The notes below the pieces were generated by a model. That model searched no databases. It was not told the origin of the DNA and saw only the letters and a list, made by a program, of their open reading frames with translations. Below are positions 16,210-24,359 of a stretch of DNA of 33,644 nt, piece by piece. The translations under genes and the position numbers were made by a program. The stretch's first letter is position 1; each line of letters starts with the position of its first letter. Source of the DNA: an uncultured bacterium (GTDB lineage: Bacteria; Pseudomonadota; Gammaproteobacteria; Burkholderiales; CAIKXV01); assembly GCA_903873475.1 (NCBI GenBank), contig CAIQON010000090.1:1-33644 (forward strand), in the 5' to 3' direction.

Positions 16210-16404
16210 ATGGCCTTCGAAGGATTTGCCCGGGCGCGGATCGCCACCTCCGATCCCGGCGTCGAGATCAATTCGCCGTCGACGGTCTGGCCGCGCTTTG
16301 CCACGAACATCGAGCGGTTCGTCGCCCTGCCCTGCGGGCACTACCCGAACGAACAGAGCCCGGAAGAGACGCTGCGCGAACTGAACGGCTTCTTCGAGGC
16401 CTGA
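16210..16404 (+). pseudogene. Internally deleted alpha/beta hydrolase remnant (haloacetate dehalogenase-like ends)
   Basis: A 64-codon open frame begins MAFEGFARARIATSDPGVEI, which looks like the first strand of alpha/beta hydrolases of the haloacetate dehalogenase group. It then jumps to STVWPRFATNIERF and ALPCGHYPNEQSPEETL, ending ELNGFFEA. The latter is the C-terminal region of the same group, where CGHY/F carries the catalytic histidine. About 220-240 central residues (nucleophile elbow, acid residue, lid) are missing between, yet the frame is intact. The protein cannot be a working hydrolase. The rest of the 395-base gap between 16050 and 16446 holds no other gene that I can support. Recognition is by pattern, not by search. 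Confidence 0.7.
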
Positions 16405-16445
16405 GCCGACGGCGCTGCCGGATGCACGGAAGACAGGAAGGAAAG

Positions 16446-17744
16446 ATGACCGCACGCACGGTGGATCCTGACGGGCTCGAACCCCTGCTGCAGCGTGTCG
16501 CCGACGGATTGCCGGGGCTGCTCGCCGATTTCAACGCGATCTGCGACTGCGGCGGACGGGTGGCCGGATCCGACAGCGAACGGCGCGCACGCGACCTCAC
16601 GCTCGGCCGGCTGGCCGAGATCGCCGGCGCCGGACGCGCCTGGCTCGAGCCGGTCGACTATGCGGGCTGGCAGCCGGGAAGCTGTTCGCTGTCGCTGGCC
16701 GACGGCACGCCACTCGCGTGCCAGCCGCTGCTCGGCTCGGCCTCGACGCCGCCAGCCGGCCTCGTCGCCGGCGTGGTCGACCTCGGGCGTGGCACCGACG
16801 ACGACTTCCAGCGTGCGGCAGCGCGGATCCCGGGCCGGATCGCGCTGGTGCGCCACGAGTTTCCCTTTTCGCCGGACCACGTCCACCGGCGCCGGAAGTA
16901 CGACGCCGCGCGGGCCGCGGGCGCTGCAGGCTTCGTGATCGCGCACACCGATCCACTGGCAAGTCCCACGTCCGGGTCGTCCGGCCGCAATGGTGGCGAC
17001 GGCATACCGGCCGTCGCCACCGACCACGCGGGCAGCGCGCGGCTGGCTACCGCCGACGCTTCCGGCGCACGGCTGGTCGTGCAGGGAACGGACCAGCCAG
17101 CGGTCGGGCAGACGCCGATGCTCGACCTGCCCGGCCGAGACCCCGACGATGCGCGCAGGGTGGTGCTGTCGGCGCACCTCGACGGCCATCCGCTCGCGCA
17201 GAGCGCGATGGACAACGCCAGCGGGCTGGCCGTGGCGCTCGCGCTGGCGCGCGCGGTCGCGCCGCAGATGGCCCAGGCGGCCCTCGGGCTGCGGGTCTGC
17301 CTGTTCACCGCCGAGGAATGGGCACTGGCCGGGTCGCGGCAGTGGCTGGCCATGATGACGCCCGCCGAGCGCAGCCGCCTGGTGATCGACATCAACCTCG
17401 ACACCGTCGGTGCCGACCCGAGGCTCACGGCGCTGACCAGCGGATTCGCCGGGCTGGACGCGTTCGTGGCCGCCAGTGCCCGGGCGGCCGGGCAGCCGAT
17501 CGGCCTGCATCGGCCGCTGATGCCCAACTCGGACCATGCGAACTTCGCGGCGCACGGCATCCCGGCCCTGCGCCTGATCGCGGGTTTCGACCAGCCAGCG
17601 AGCCGCGTGCGGCACATCCTGACCGCACAGGACACCCGCGACCAGGTGGCACCGGCCGAACTGGCCGGCGCCGCGCGGGCCTCGGCCAGCCTGCTCTGGC
17701 GCGCGCTCTGCGCGACCGACGCGGACGTGTCAAGCTGGCGCTGA
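16446..17744 (+). CDS. M28 family zinc aminopeptidase with PA-type insert
   Basis: This 432-residue protein resembles di-zinc M28 peptidases, which remove N-terminal residues or act on related amides. The metal and catalytic residues are present: SAHLDGH (His244, Asp246), SAMDNASG (Asp256), FTAEEWALAGS (Glu290, Glu291), INLDTVG (Asp319), and His364 or His390 as the last ligand. A protease-associated-like region lies between about 95 and 215. There is no signal peptide, so a cytoplasmic site is likely. The ATG at 16446 follows AAGGAAAG. It is followed by a CoA-transferase gene 56 bases later. The true substrate could be an acylated amino acid or small amide rather than a peptide. Confidence 0.85.
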   Translation: MTARTVDPDGLEPLLQRVADGLPGLLADFNAICDCGGRVAGSDSERRARDLTLGRLAEIAGAGRAWLEPVDYAGWQPGSCSLSLADGTPLACQPLLGSASTPPAGLVAGVVDLGRGTDDDFQRAAARIPGRIALVRHEFPFSPDHVHRRRKYDAARAAGAAGFVIAHTDPLASPTSGSSGRNGGDGIPAVATDHAGSARLATADASGARLVVQGTDQPAVGQTPMLDLPGRDPDDARRVVLSAHLDGHPLAQSAMDNASGLAVALALARAVAPQMAQAALGLRVCLFTAEEWALAGSRQWLAMMTPAERSRLVIDINLDTVGADPRLTALTSGFAGLDAFVAASARAAGQPIGLHRPLMPNSDHANFAAHGIPALRLIAGFDQPASRVRHILTAQDTRDQVAPAELAGAARASASLLWRALCATDADVSSWR

Positions 17745-17745
17745 C

Positions 17746-17764
17746 GCCGGCGCTCGACGCCGGC
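17746..17764 (+). other. Hairpin between the M28 peptidase and CoA-transferase genes
   Basis: A perfect seven-base-pair stem (GCCGGCG/CGCCGGC) with a CTCGA loop begins two bases after the peptidase stop codon. A five-T run (17781-17785) lies 16 bases further on, too far for a standard terminator. It may stabilise the upstream message end or lower downstream expression. Confidence 0.4.
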
Positions 17765-17800
17765 TGTGATGAACCCTTGCTTTTTCAACAGGAGATGGAC

Positions 17801-19021
17801 ATGGCGGGAGGCCCGCTCGAAGGCGTGCGCATCATCGATCTCACCTCGGTCGTGGTCGGGCCGCTCTGCACGCGCACGCTGGCCGACTACGGCGCGGACG
17901 TCATCAAGGTAGAGAGCCCGTCCGGCGACCTCGGTCGGAACATCGGCGGCCGCGGCCGCACCGAGAACATGGGGCCGAAGTTCCTGCACCTGAACCGGAA
18001 CAAGCGCAGCGTCGTGCTCGACCTGAAGAAACCGGCCGGCCGCGAGGCGCTGCTGAAACTGATCGCCACCGCCGACGTGCTGCTCTGGAACGTGCGACCC
18101 GACTCGATGGCGCGGATGAAGCTGTCCTACGATGACGTGCGCAAGGTGAATCCGAAGATCATCTACTGCGGCATGTTCGGCTTCGGCCAGGACGGCCGCT
18201 ACCGCGCCAAGCCGGCCTACGACACGATCATCCAGGGCGCGAGTGGCCTGTCGGCGCTGCTGCACAGGGCCATCGGCGAGCCGCGCTACGTGCCGATCGT
18301 GATGTGCGACCGCACCGTCGGCCTGATCGCGGTGCAGATGATCGTGATGGCGCTGTTCGCGCGCACCCGTACCGGCGAGGGCCAGTCGATCGAGATCCCG
18401 ATGTTCGAGAACATGGCGGCGTTCGTGCTCGACGAGCACATGTACCAGGCCACCTTCGATCCGCCGATCGAGGGCGCGCCGACCGACCACGGCGGCACCG
18501 GCGACCCGCGCCTGCTCGACCCTGACGGACGGCCGCTGCCGACGAAGGACGGCTGGGTCTGCGTCTCCGCCAATACCGACGCGCAGGCGTTCGGTTTCTT
18601 CCGCGCCGTCGGACGACCGGAACTGATCACCGACCCGCGTTTCTCGTCGGTGTCGGCCAGGCATCGCAACGTGAAGGCCTATTTCGCGATCCGCATCGAA
18701 GCGCTCAAGGACAGGACGACCGCCGAGTGGCTCGAGATATTCGACGCGGCCGACGTGCCGGCCATGCCCTACCACACGCTCGAGACGCTGCTGGAGGATC
18801 CACACCTGGCGGAAGCCGGCTTCTTCGAGTGGAAGGACCACCCGACCGAAGGCCGCATCCGCAACATGCGCGTGCCGAACAGGCTGAGCGGCGGGGTACG
18901 CGCCGACTATCGCCCGGCGCCCAAGCTGGGCGCCGACAGCCGGGAGGTGCTGGCCGAGGCGGGCTACGATGCAGCGACGATCGACCGGATGATCGCCGAA
19001 GGCGTCACGCTGGCCCGCTGA
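17801..19021 (+). CDS. CaiB/BaiF (family III) CoA-transferase
   Basis: The 406-residue protein begins MAGGPLEGVRIIDLTSVVVG. It carries ADYGADVIKVESPSGD, LNRNKRSVVLDLKKP, FGFGQDGRYRAKPAYD and the expected catalytic Asp170 (IVMCDRTVGLI). I chose the ATG at 17801 because AGGAG lies six bases before it; the ATG at 17795 overlaps that site. It differs clearly from the other two CoA-transferases in the window: WNVRPDSMARMKL replaces the usual ENYRPGTLEKMGL, so it belongs to another branch. The M28 peptidase gene precedes it, and a bidirectional hairpin separates it from the convergent Bug gene. Confidence 0.92.
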   Translation: MAGGPLEGVRIIDLTSVVVGPLCTRTLADYGADVIKVESPSGDLGRNIGGRGRTENMGPKFLHLNRNKRSVVLDLKKPAGREALLKLIATADVLLWNVRPDSMARMKLSYDDVRKVNPKIIYCGMFGFGQDGRYRAKPAYDTIIQGASGLSALLHRAIGEPRYVPIVMCDRTVGLIAVQMIVMALFARTRTGEGQSIEIPMFENMAAFVLDEHMYQATFDPPIEGAPTDHGGTGDPRLLDPDGRPLPTKDGWVCVSANTDAQAFGFFRAVGRPELITDPRFSSVSARHRNVKAYFAIRIEALKDRTTAEWLEIFDAADVPAMPYHTLETLLEDPHLAEAGFFEWKDHPTEGRIRNMRVPNRLSGGVRADYRPAPKLGADSREVLAEAGYDAATIDRMIAEGVTLAR

Positions 19022-19072
19022 ACCGGGATGCAGCGACCGGGGCCGTACCCGGCGGCGCCTCGCACGACGGAA

Positions 19073-19094
19073 GAAGCCGCCCGGAGGCGGCTTC
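19073..19094. terminator. Hairpin between convergent genes, likely bidirectional terminator
   Basis: A perfect nine-base-pair stem (GAAGCCGCC/GGCGGCTTC) with a CGGA loop lies in the 111-base gap between the ends of the CoA-transferase gene (plus) and a Bug gene (minus). Only short T-rich flanks are present: GTTC on the plus strand, TTCC on the minus strand. It is therefore weaker than a classic terminator, but stem and location support the call. Confidence 0.6.
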
Positions 19095-19132
19095 GTTCAT
19101 GCAGCAGGACGAGCCGCGCCGGGCGCGAGGCT

Positions 19133-20149
19133 TCAATCCGGCTTGACCCCCGCCGCCTTCACCAGCTTCGACCACTTGGCGATCTCGGACTTGATGTACG
19201 CACCGAACGCCTCGGGCGTGGTCGGCGTCGGCTCCAGCCCCTGGGTAAAATAGATTTCGCGCACGCTCTGCGACCCGAGGATCTTCACCGTCTCGGCATT
19301 CAGGCGATCGATGATCGCCTTCGGGGTCTTCGCCGGCGCGAGCAGCCCGTACCAGTTGTTCGCCTCGTAGCCGGGCAGCGCCGCTTCGGCGATCGTCGGC
19401 AGGTCAGGCAGCATCCCGGCGCGGGTGGCGGTGGTGACCGCGAGGCCGCGCACCTTCCCGGCCTTGATCTGCGGGATGGCGGTGGCTGCGGTCGCGAACA
19501 CCATCTGCACCTCGCCACCGAGCAGCGCGCCCATCGCCGGCGCTCCGCCCTTGTACGGAACGTGGGTGATGTCGGTTCGGGTCATGTGCTCCAGCAGCAC
19601 GCCGGACAGGTGGCCGGCGCTGCCGACCCCGGACGAGCCGTAGTTGAGGCTGCCCGGCTTGGCGCGCAGCAGCGCGACCAGTTCCTTCACCGTCTTCGCG
19701 GCCACCGACGGGTGCACGACGAGCACGTTGATGGAGGAAGCCATGTTGGTGATCGGCGAGAAGTCCCGGATCGGGTCGAAGGCGAGCTTCTCGTAGATCG
19801 ACGGATTGATCGCCAGCGCGGCGATCGTGCCCACCAGCAGTGAATAGCCGTCCGGCGTCGCACGGGCGGCGATCTCGGTGGCAATGTTGCCGCCGGCACC
19901 CGGCCGGTTGTCGACCACGAACTGCTGGCCGAGCACTTCGGACAGCCGCTGGCCGACCGGACGGGCCGCGGTGTCCGCGCCGCCACCGGGCGCGAAGCCG
20001 ACCAGCATGCGCACCGGACGGTCGGGATAGACCGGCCCCTTCTGCTGTGCGTTCGCGGCGCAGGACATGCCGGCCAGTGCGATCGAGGCGACGCCGGCCA
20101 GGCACGGGATCGCGCGGCGGCGATGCTGTTGTTTTCGTTGTGGTGTCAT
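19133..20149 (-). CDS. Bug/TctC-type periplasmic solute receptor
   Basis: This 338-residue receptor has an Arg-rich start (MTPQRKQQHRRRAIPCLAGV), a hydrophobic core and cleavage near CAANAQ. The blocks YPDRPVRMLVGFAPGGGAD, FVVDNRPGAGGNIATEIAAR, LNYGSSGVGSAGHLSGVL, ITHVPYKGGAPAMGALL and LPDLPTIAEAALPGYEANN are diagnostic. The ATG at 20149 lies six bases after AGGAG; the in-frame ATG at 20155 directly abuts that site and is less likely. It is the last gene of a minus-strand operon after another Bug gene and a PdxA-like gene, 19 bases downstream of the latter. Confidence 0.93.
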   Translation of the reverse strand: MTPQRKQQHRRRAIPCLAGVASIALAGMSCAANAQQKGPVYPDRPVRMLVGFAPGGGADTAARPVGQRLSEVLGQQFVVDNRPGAGGNIATEIAARATPDGYSLLVGTIAALAINPSIYEKLAFDPIRDFSPITNMASSINVLVVHPSVAAKTVKELVALLRAKPGSLNYGSSGVGSAGHLSGVLLEHMTRTDITHVPYKGGAPAMGALLGGEVQMVFATAATAIPQIKAGKVRGLAVTTATRAGMLPDLPTIAEAALPGYEANNWYGLLAPAKTPKAIIDRLNAETVKILGSQSVREIYFTQGLEPTPTTPEAFGAYIKSEIAKWSKLVKAAGVKPD

Positions 20150-20168
20150 CTTCATCTCCTGTGGTTGT

Positions 20169-21212
20169 TCAGCGTGCCCCGGCCTTGCGCGACGCGGCCA
20201 GCCGCGCGCCGATGTCCATCGCCGCTTCCATAGCGCCGCTGCCGGCCACGTGCTTGCCGACGATGTCGAAGGCCGTGCCATGCGCCGGCGTGGTGAAGAC
20301 GGTGGGCAGCCCCGCCGTCACGGTGACGCCCTTGTTGAACCCGAGCAGCTTGGTCGCGATCTGACCCTGGTCGTGATACATCATGACCACGCCGTCGAAC
20401 TCGCCGGCACGCGCCTTGATGAACACGACATCCGAGGAGACCGGGCCGACGCAGCCGATTCCCTCGGCACGCATGCGGTCCACCGTCGGGCGGATGATCG
20501 TGATCTCCTCGTCCCCGAACAGGCCGTTCTCGCCATTGTGCGGGTTGAGCGCGGCCACCCCGATGCGCGGGCTGGCGACGCCCTTGTCACGCAGCATCCG
20601 GTCAGCGAGCCGGATGGCGTCGGCGACCCGCGGCGGCTGCACCATGTCGACCGCCTTGCGCAGCGACACATGGGAGGTCACCCGGAACGTCGCGAACTGA
20701 TCGATGACGTTCATCTCGCCATAGAAACCCTGGTGCCCGGTGAGTGCCGCGAACATCTGGTGCTCGTCCGGGAAGTTCCAGCCGCCACGGAACATCGCAC
20801 CCTTGTTGAGCGGAGCGAAGCAGATGCCGTCGAGCCGGCCAGCCAGCGCCAGGTCGATCATCGCCTTGAGCGTGTCGCCCGCGAGCTTTCCGGCCTGCGG
20901 CGACGCCTCGGCACGCGGCAGCGTCGCGGGGTCCATGTTGCCGAGGTCGATCAGGGGCGTCGGTCCCCCGGGCTGCTCGACCTCGTTCCAGTCGATGTCT
21001 TCGACCCGCGGGTACTGGCGCACCGGGAAGGTGACTTCCGCGTCGGCCTGGCCCATCGCCAGCACGCGTGCATCGCCGATCACGACCACCCGGGTACCGG
21101 CGGGCCAGGCGCGCCGGGCGATCATCCGGCAGGCGATCTCCGGGCCGATGCCGGTCGGATCGCCCAGCATCAGGCCGATCAGCGGGCGGGTCTCGAGTAC
21201 CTTGTCAGTCAT
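20169..21212 (-). CDS. PdxA-like NAD-dependent dehydrogenase, probably catabolic
   Basis: PdxA enzymes oxidise 4-phosphohydroxy-L-threonine; relatives such as terephthalate dihydrodiol dehydrogenase (TphB) use the same metal-dependent oxidation and decarboxylation on unphosphorylated acids. The 347-residue protein begins with LIGLMLGDPTGIGPEI. It keeps the three metal-binding histidines: His151 (PDEHQMF), His225 (LNPHNGE) and His280 (MYHDQG). The canonical GHTE around the first histidine is DEHQ here, and the neighbourhood has no ksgA/surA as vitamin B6 pdxA often does. Instead it is sandwiched between two Bug receptor genes and divergent from a LeuCD-like hydro-lyase. A catabolic role on an imported acid is therefore more likely than pyridoxal synthesis. 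Confidence 0.87.
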   Translation of the reverse strand: MTDKVLETRPLIGLMLGDPTGIGPEIACRMIARRAWPAGTRVVVIGDARVLAMGQADAEVTFPVRQYPRVEDIDWNEVEQPGGPTPLIDLGNMDPATLPRAEASPQAGKLAGDTLKAMIDLALAGRLDGICFAPLNKGAMFRGGWNFPDEHQMFAALTGHQGFYGEMNVIDQFATFRVTSHVSLRKAVDMVQPPRVADAIRLADRMLRDKGVASPRIGVAALNPHNGENGLFGDEEITIIRPTVDRMRAEGIGCVGPVSSDVVFIKARAGEFDGVVMMYHDQGQIATKLLGFNKGVTVTAGLPTVFTTPAHGTAFDIVGKHVAGSGAMEAAMDIGARLAASRKAGAR

Positions 21213-21277
21213 GTACAGCCTCTTCTTTGGGCAGTTGCCGGGTTGCCCGGCAGGGTGCTGCAGGTCAGTACTGCAAG

Positions 21278-22273
21278 TCAGTCCAGCTTGATCCCGAGCT
21301 TGCGCCCGAGGTCGCCCCACACCGCCATATCGTCCCGGATCAGGGCGCCGAAGGCTTCGGGCGTGGTCGGCGAGGGGTCCATGCCCTGTGCCAGCAGGTT
21401 GCGGCGCACCTCGGCGTCGTCGAGGATCCGGCGTACCGATGCGTTGAGCAGGTCGACGGTCGGCCGCGGCAGCTTCGCCGGCCCCAGCAGCCCCCACCAG
21501 CCGCTCACGTCGAAGCCGGGCAGCCCGGCTGCTTCGGCAACGGTCGGCACGTCGGGCACCGCGGCCGAGCGCTTCGGCGCGCCCGAGGCGATCGCCTTCA
21601 GGCGCCCGGCCTTCATGTGCGGCAGGCCGACCAGCACTGGCGTGAATGCGAGCTGGACTTCGTTGCCGAGCTGGGCCACGGTTGCCGGGCCGATGCCCTT
21701 GTAGGGGATGTGCGACATCGACAGCCCGGTGCGCGACATCAGCAGTTCCATGCCCAGGTGCGGCGGCGAGCCGTTGCCGGAAGAGCCGTAGTTCAGCCTG
21801 CCCTGGTTCGCCTTCACGTGCGCGATCAGCTCTTTCATGTTCGACGCCGGCAGCGACGGATGGGCGAGCAGCAGCAGCGGCGAGGTCGTGGCCAGCGTGA
21901 TCGGCGTGAAGTCGCGCACCGGATCGTACGGCAGCTTCTCGACCAGCCGGGCGCTGCTCGCGAACGAGTTGAACGTGAACAGCAGCGTGTAGCCGTCCGC
22001 CGGCGCCTGCGACACGATCTGCGCGCCGACGATGCCACTGCCGGCTGGCCGGTTGTCGACGATGAAGGTCTGGCCGTGCCGCTCGCCGAGTTGCTGGGCG
22101 AGCACGCGGCCGACCGCGTCGGTACCGCCGCCGGGGGCGAACGGGATGATCAGGCGAACCGGGCGCTGAGGATAGCTCCCCTGGGCGGCTGCCGGGGCCG
22201 GCAGCAGGGCGGCGAGCAGGACGGAGAGGGACAGGCATGCGGTGCCTGCGGCGCGCGCGCGACGATGGATCAC
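21278..22273 (-). CDS. Bug/TctC-type periplasmic solute receptor
   Basis: This 331-residue receptor is read from a GTG at 22273, which follows GGAGGAG at ideal spacing; the next methionine is far inside the mature protein. The signal peptide spans about 1-29 (basic HRRARAAG, hydrophobic LSLSVLLAALLPAPAA, cleavage after AAAQ). The blocks YPQRPVRLIIPFAPGGGTD, IVDNRPAGSGIVGAQIV, LNYGSSGNGSPPHLGMEL, SHIPYKGIGPATVAQLG and VPDVPTVAEAAGLPGFD identify the family. It leads the operon with the PdxA-like gene (65-base gap) and a second Bug gene, and is divergent from the LeuCD-like genes. Confidence 0.93.
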   Translation of the reverse strand: MIHRRARAAGTACLSLSVLLAALLPAPAAAQGSYPQRPVRLIIPFAPGGGTDAVGRVLAQQLGERHGQTFIVDNRPAGSGIVGAQIVSQAPADGYTLLFTFNSFASSARLVEKLPYDPVRDFTPITLATTSPLLLLAHPSLPASNMKELIAHVKANQGRLNYGSSGNGSPPHLGMELLMSRTGLSMSHIPYKGIGPATVAQLGNEVQLAFTPVLVGLPHMKAGRLKAIASGAPKRSAAVPDVPTVAEAAGLPGFDVSGWWGLLGPAKLPRPTVDLLNASVRRILDDAEVRRNLLAQGMDPSPTTPEAFGALIRDDMAVWGDLGRKLGIKLD

Positions 22274-22436
22274 AGGAACTCCTCCGATGCGGCCGGCCTC
22301 TGGTTCGAGGACATCGGCGCTGATTGACGGGTCGCCCGCAGCGGCGGTCGGCCCTGCCGGCAAGGCATGCCGGGCGCTGCGTGCCCGGTGCAGCATTGAT
22401 GCCGGAGATCATACCGGACCCGGTCCCCGGGACGGG

Positions 22437-22464
22437 CCGACAGGCAGCCCGCCTCGGGCATAAT
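22437..22464 (+). promoter_or_regulatory. Candidate sigma-70 promoter for the LeuC/LeuD-like genes
   Basis: CCGACA (22437-22442) and CATAAT (22459-22464) are separated by 16 bases, matching four and five of six consensus positions. The predicted start near 22471 leaves a short leader with AAGGA before the ATG at 22494. It lies in the 220-base divergent gap. A weaker TATGAT on the minus strand (22413-22408) might serve the divergent Bug gene, but no good -35 accompanies it. Confidence 0.5.
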
Positions 22465-22493
22465 CGCGCCCTTCACATGGAAGGATCTGAGCG

Positions 22494-23774
22494 ATGGGTC
22501 ATACGCTGGCTGAAAAGATTCTCGGCGCCCGTTCGGGCGGCGCACCGGTCAATGCAGGCGACGTCGTCGTCGCCCGCGTCGATTTCGCGATGGTGCACGA
22601 TGCGCGTGCGGCCAATGCGCTGAAGGCAGTGGCCACGCTCGGCTTCGACAGGCTGCCCAACGCGGCCCGCACCGCCTTCGTGCTCGACCACTTTTCGCCG
22701 CCGCCGTCGCGCGAAGCCGCTAACGTGCATGCCGACATGCGCGAGTTCTGCGAGCGCACCGGCGCGGTGATCTACGACGTCGGCGACGGCATCTGCCACC
22801 AGGTACTGCCCGAGCACGGCCACTTCACCGCAGGCGACCTGGTGGTGGGCACCGATACCCATTCGACGACTTATGGCGCGTTCAATGTGTACGGCACCGG
22901 ACACGAAGGCACCGACGTGGCTGCCATCCTCGCCACCGGGCGCACCTGGTTCAAGGTTCCCGAAACGATTCGCGTCGAGCTCACCGGACGCCTCGCCCCG
23001 GGCGTATGGGCCAAGGATGTCACCCTCGCCATGCTCGGCCGCCTCGGCGCCGAGGGTGCGAACTTCAAGGTGATCGAGTACACCGGCAGCGCGGTGGCGT
23101 CGATGGACATCGACGACCGGATGACCCTGTCGAACCACGCGGCCGAACTCGGCGCGGAAGCCGCGATCCTCGAATGCGACGACAAGACGGTCGCATGGCT
23201 CGCCGCGCATGGCGCACAAGCTCCGAAGCCGGTCACCGCGGACGCCGATGCGCGCTACGCCGACCGCTTCGCGATCGATGCCTCGACCCTGGCGCCGAAG
23301 GTGGCGCACAACCACGACATCGGCGATGTGGTGGACGTGTCGGAACTCGCAGGCCAGCCGGTGCACGTCGGGCTGATCGGCACCTGCACCAACGGCCGGC
23401 TGGACGACATCCGCCAGGCCGCCAGCATCCTGAAGGGCAGGAAGATCGCCAGGGGCGTGCGTCTGGTCGTCACGCCGGCCTCGCGCGCGATCTACCTCGC
23501 CGCGATGCGCGAAGGGCTGTTCGAGATCCTGACCGAGGCCGGTGCCTCCGTGGATGCCGCTGGCTGCGGCACCTGCGTGGGTATCACGCACAAGCTGATG
23601 TCGGCCGATCGCGAGCGCGTCATCTCCAGCGCGAACCGCAACTTCAAGGGCCGCCTGGGCAATCCCGAGTCGGAGATCCTGATCGCCTCCTCCGCGACGG
23701 TCGCCGCCTCCGCGCTGACCGGGCGCGTCACCGACCCGCGCGAGTTCGCGTTCGACATCCGCAGCGCCGCCTGA
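22494..23774 (+). CDS. Aconitase-family hydro-lyase large subunit (LeuC/homoaconitase/DmdA-like)
   Basis: The 426-residue protein is a [4Fe-4S] hydro-lyase large subunit of the shorter LeuC2/HacA type. The cluster cysteines are in GTCTNGR (Cys298) and GCGTCVG (Cys358, Cys361). VVGTDTHSTTYGAF (117-130) and the C-terminal SSANRNFKGRLGN are signatures. Relatives dehydrate or isomerise isopropylmalate, homocitrate, citramalate or 2,3-dimethylmalate. It is followed 11 bases later by its small subunit. No leuB or leuA is present, and the flanking genes are a PdxA-like dehydrogenase with Bug receptors (divergent) and a cupin (convergent), so a catabolic substrate is more likely than leucine synthesis. 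The ATG has AAGGA upstream. Confidence 0.9.
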   Translation: MGHTLAEKILGARSGGAPVNAGDVVVARVDFAMVHDARAANALKAVATLGFDRLPNAARTAFVLDHFSPPPSREAANVHADMREFCERTGAVIYDVGDGICHQVLPEHGHFTAGDLVVGTDTHSTTYGAFNVYGTGHEGTDVAAILATGRTWFKVPETIRVELTGRLAPGVWAKDVTLAMLGRLGAEGANFKVIEYTGSAVASMDIDDRMTLSNHAAELGAEAAILECDDKTVAWLAAHGAQAPKPVTADADARYADRFAIDASTLAPKVAHNHDIGDVVDVSELAGQPVHVGLIGTCTNGRLDDIRQAASILKGRKIARGVRLVVTPASRAIYLAAMREGLFEILTEAGASVDAAGCGTCVGITHKLMSADRERVISSANRNFKGRLGNPESEILIASSATVAASALTGRVTDPREFAFDIRSAA

Positions 23775-23785
23775 AGGGGACACCG

Positions 23786-24328
23786 ATGACGCAGACAGCA
23801 ATGACCGGAACCGCACCAACCGTCGCACCGATCCGCGCGACGGTGCACCGTCTCGGGGACGAGGTCAGCACCGACATCCACTGCTCGGCCAAGTACAACA
23901 TGGGCAAGTCCGTCCAGTGGCTGGCCGAACATGCATTCGAACAGCTGCAGCCCGGCTTCGCGCAGCGCATCAAGGCGGGCGACGTGATCGTCGCCGGCAA
24001 GGACTTCGGCATCAACTCGTCGCGCGAGCAGGCAGTGCACGTGCTGCGCGCCATGGGAGTGTCGGCCGTGATCGCACAGTCGTTCGGCCGGCAGTTCTAC
24101 CGCAACGCGATCAACAACGGCCTGCCGATCGCCGAATGCGACGTGTCGGCGATCCATGACGGCGACCTGATCGAGGTCGACGTGGCGGCCGGGCGGATCG
24201 CCGTGCCGGCCAGCGGCTTCAGCGCATCGGTGCCGAAACTGCCGCCCGCAGTGCTTGCGCTGATCGCCGCGGGCGGGCTGCTGCCGTTCCTGAAGCAGCA
24301 CCCCGACTGGGCCTTGCCTACCGCCTGA
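23786..24328 (+). CDS. Aconitase-family hydro-lyase small subunit (LeuD/DmdB-like)
   Basis: The 180-residue swivelling-domain subunit pairs with the large subunit just upstream to form the active site. GKDFGINSSREQAVHVLRAMG and QSFGRQFYRNAINNGLPI are standard LeuD features. The substrate-recognition loop after GDEVSTD reads IHCSAKYNMGKSVQ (about 31-44) where isopropylmalate isomerases have a YLRT-type sequence, so substrate preference probably differs. The N-terminus has about 15 extra residues. The ATG at 23786 follows AAGGGG at normal spacing. The C-terminal tail (GGLLPFLKQHPDW) is typical of the small archaeal-type subunits. Confidence 0.9.
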   Translation: MTQTAMTGTAPTVAPIRATVHRLGDEVSTDIHCSAKYNMGKSVQWLAEHAFEQLQPGFAQRIKAGDVIVAGKDFGINSSREQAVHVLRAMGVSAVIAQSFGRQFYRNAINNGLPIAECDVSAIHDGDLIEVDVAAGRIAVPASGFSASVPKLPPAVLALIAAGGLLPFLKQHPDWALPTA

Positions 24329-24332
24329 GCAT

Positions 24333-24350
24333 CGCCCGGAATGCCGGGCG
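24333..24350. terminator. Short hairpin between convergent genes, weak terminator candidate
   Basis: A perfect seven-base-pair stem (CGCCCGG/CCGGGCG) with an AATG loop lies in the 31-base gap between the LeuD-like and cupin gene ends. No T run follows on either strand, so termination here may be inefficient. Confidence 0.4.
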
Positions 24351-24359
24351 GGCGGGACC

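Noticed and set aside
22494-24328. Ordinary leucine-biosynthesis leuCD
   Set aside because: No leuA or leuB nearby, short LeuC2/HacA-type large subunit and an atypical small-subunit recognition loop; not fully excluded without the rest of the genome.
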